Translations under genes and position numbers: made by a program
NCBI RefSeq assembly: GCF_036924595.1
Contig: NZ_JAZHRV010000001.1
Coordinates: 4,464,001 to 4,528,000 of the forward strand
DNA: 64,000 nucleotides
From: Bradyrhizobium algeriense
GTDB lineage: Bacteria > Pseudomonadota > Alphaproteobacteria > Rhizobiales > Xanthobacteraceae
Direction of reading: 5' to 3'
The notes under the pieces: generated by a model
What the model was told of the DNA's origin: nothing
Database searches by the model: none
The model's input: the letters and a program-made list of their open reading frames with translations, nothing else
In this document: positions 62,828-64,000 of the stretch, one piece after another
Layout: each line of letters starts with the position of its first letter
Numbering within the stretch: position 1 is the stretch's first letter

Positions 62828-63822
62828 GTCCGCCCTTTGTCGATGTCAGAAATTTACGCCGCGTGTTCGACGTCTCAAAACCGTGGCTCAACCGGGTGCT
62901 GGAAGGCGGCCATCTGGAATTTTTGAAGGCCGTCGACGGCGTGACCTTCGATATCAAAAAGGGCGAAACTTTTGCGCTCGTCGGCGAGTCCGGCTCGGGC
63001 AAGACCACTGTGGCGCGGATGGTGGTGGGATTGCTGCCGCCGAGCTCGGGTGAAGTGATCATCGACGGCGTGTCGATGACAAATGCGCGGCAGGCACAGG
63101 CGCGTCAGCGGCTGCGCCGCCGCATCCAGATGATCTTCCAGGACCCCTATGCGAGCCTCAATCCGCGTTTTCGGGTCGATGCCATCGTCTCCGAACCGAT
63201 CCGCGCCTTCGACCTGATCCAGGGCGAGCGCGATATCAGAACGCGCGTCGGTGAATTGTTGAGCGTCGTCGGCCTGCATCCCGACGACGGGTTGAAATAT
63301 CCGCATGAATTCTCCGGCGGCCAGCGCCAGCGTATCGCGATCGCACGCGCGCTGGCGTCGGAGGCAGAATTCATCGTCTGCGACGAGCCGACCTCGGCGC
63401 TGGATGTTTCCGTTCAGGCGCAGATCCTCAACCTGATGCGCGACCTGCAGGACAAGTTCGGCCTGACCTATCTCTTCATCAGCCACAACCTCGCCGTGGT
63501 CCGCCATATGGCGACCCGGATCGGCGTGATGTATCTCGGCCGTATCGTCGAGATTGCGGAAGGGCGCGAGCTGTTCGCCAATCCCCGCATGCCCTACACC
63601 AAGATGCTGCTGGGGGCGGTCCCGGATCTCGCGATGTCCGGCCGCCAGCGGATCCCGGTCAAGGGCGAAATCCCCAATCCGATCGATCCGCCGCCCGGCT
63701 GCGCTTTCAACCCGCGCTGCCCGCTGGCGTTCGATCTCTGCCGGAAGGAAGCGCCGGCCCTGATCGACGGCGTCGCCTGCCATGCCGTCAACCATCCGGT
63801 TGAGACCACGGCCCTGGTATGA
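62824..63822 (+). CDS. Peptide-type ABC transporter ATP-binding protein (DppF-like)
   Basis: A 332-residue ATPase with Walker A GESGSGKTT at 54-62, signature FSGGQRQR, Walker B FIVCDEPTSALD, and the Cys motif GCAFNPRCPLAFDLC near the end. It completes the binding protein-permease-permease-ATPase-ATPase set. Confidence 0.93.
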   Translation: MSPPFVDVRNLRRVFDVSKPWLNRVLEGGHLEFLKAVDGVTFDIKKGETFALVGESGSGKTTVARMVVGLLPPSSGEVIIDGVSMTNARQAQARQRLRRRIQMIFQDPYASLNPRFRVDAIVSEPIRAFDLIQGERDIRTRVGELLSVVGLHPDDGLKYPHEFSGGQRQRIAIARALASEAEFIVCDEPTSALDVSVQAQILNLMRDLQDKFGLTYLFISHNLAVVRHMATRIGVMYLGRIVEIAEGRELFANPRMPYTKMLLGAVPDLAMSGRQRIPVKGEIPNPIDPPPGCAFNPRCPLAFDLCRKEAPALIDGVACHAVNHPVETTALV

Positions 63823-63925
63823 TCACGGGGATGGGTGCAATGCGTGGCATCCCAGCGGTTGGCATCCAGCCTCGCCTGTGGTCAAGTGCGCCCGCATCAA
63901 GATACCAGCACCGCATCGGACCTCC

Positions 63926-64000
63926 ATGAGCAACATCAATCCCGATCCGTTCACCACAAGGCCGGAAATCGAAGGCACTTTTGGCGTGGTCACCTCGACC
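63926..64000 (+). CDS. Gamma-glutamyltransferase, N-terminal start (3' truncated)
   Basis: Only 25 residues are inside the window, starting MSNINPDPFTTRPEIEGTFG. This N-terminus matches gamma-glutamyltranspeptidase family proteins of Bradyrhizobium as I remember them. It follows the peptide transporter by about 100 bases. A gamma-glutamyltransferase here would suit import and cleavage of gamma-glutamyl peptides. The call rests on a short segment. Confidence 0.6.
   Translation, partial: MSNINPDPFTTRPEIEGTFGVVTST

Overview
The window reads as a stretch of chromosome from a high-GC alphaproteobacterium, most likely Bradyrhizobium or a close relative. This rests on the gene content (PaaA-E type phenylacetyl-CoA epoxidase, class III-type PHA synthase with a phasin, CYP102-like P450, liv- and dpp-type ABC transporters, several methyl-accepting proteins), on codon usage, and on intergenic palindromic repeats typical of that group. 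No rRNA, tRNA, CRISPR array, transposase or phage gene was seen. The genus call is inference.

Layout. (1) 1-662: C-terminal end of a thiolase-like enzyme, cut by the window edge. (2) 748-10087: four methyl-accepting chemotaxis proteins, all on the minus strand, with different sensor halves and nearly identical signalling halves; an AraC-type regulator lies between the first two. (3) 10276-14054: a complete L-threonate route (ltnD, otnI, otnK, and divergent otnC), then a GIY-YIG nuclease gene framed by a 39-bp inverted repeat. (4) 14581-19311: a branched-chain amino acid-type ABC transporter whose binding-protein gene is separated from the permeases by a perfect 46-bp inverted repeat. (5) 19394-24229: a DUF1445 protein, a divergent LysR regulator, an M20 amidohydrolase, a 2-hydroxyacid dehydrogenase and a SUFU-domain protein. 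(6) 24447-30960: tartrate/malate-type dehydrogenase, an SDR lacking its catalytic lysine, a SnoaL-like protein, an esterase, an amidase and an MHS-type transporter.

(7) 30957-33948: a sulfite-oxidase-like molybdoprotein, an alpha/beta-hydrolase-OsmC fusion and a YeeE-type sulfur transporter. (8) 34150-41851: a quinone-oxidoreductase-like gene and the upper phenylacetate pathway paaABCDE-paaI-paaK with paaX. (9) 42064-56515: a neighbourhood dominated by acyl and storage-polymer chemistry: DUF445, phasin, GNAT, PhaC with a short PhaE-like partner, a methyltransferase-like protein, a self-sufficient CYP102-type P450, an epoxide hydrolase, a WS/DGAT acyltransferase and three alpha/beta hydrolases. 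(10) 56614-64000: a D-amino-acid-dehydrogenase-like oxidase, a peptide-type ABC transporter and the start of a gamma-glutamyltransferase, which together suggest peptide or gamma-glutamyl compound use.

Most genes belong to known families. The most interesting items are the repeat-framed GIY-YIG gene, the long perfect inverted repeat inside the transporter cluster, the short-PhaE PHA synthase operon with TGC-rich operator-like sites nearby, the P450 with altered substrate-anchoring residues, the sulfur-linked trio, and the noncanonical SDR. I did not see a clearly new multi-gene system.
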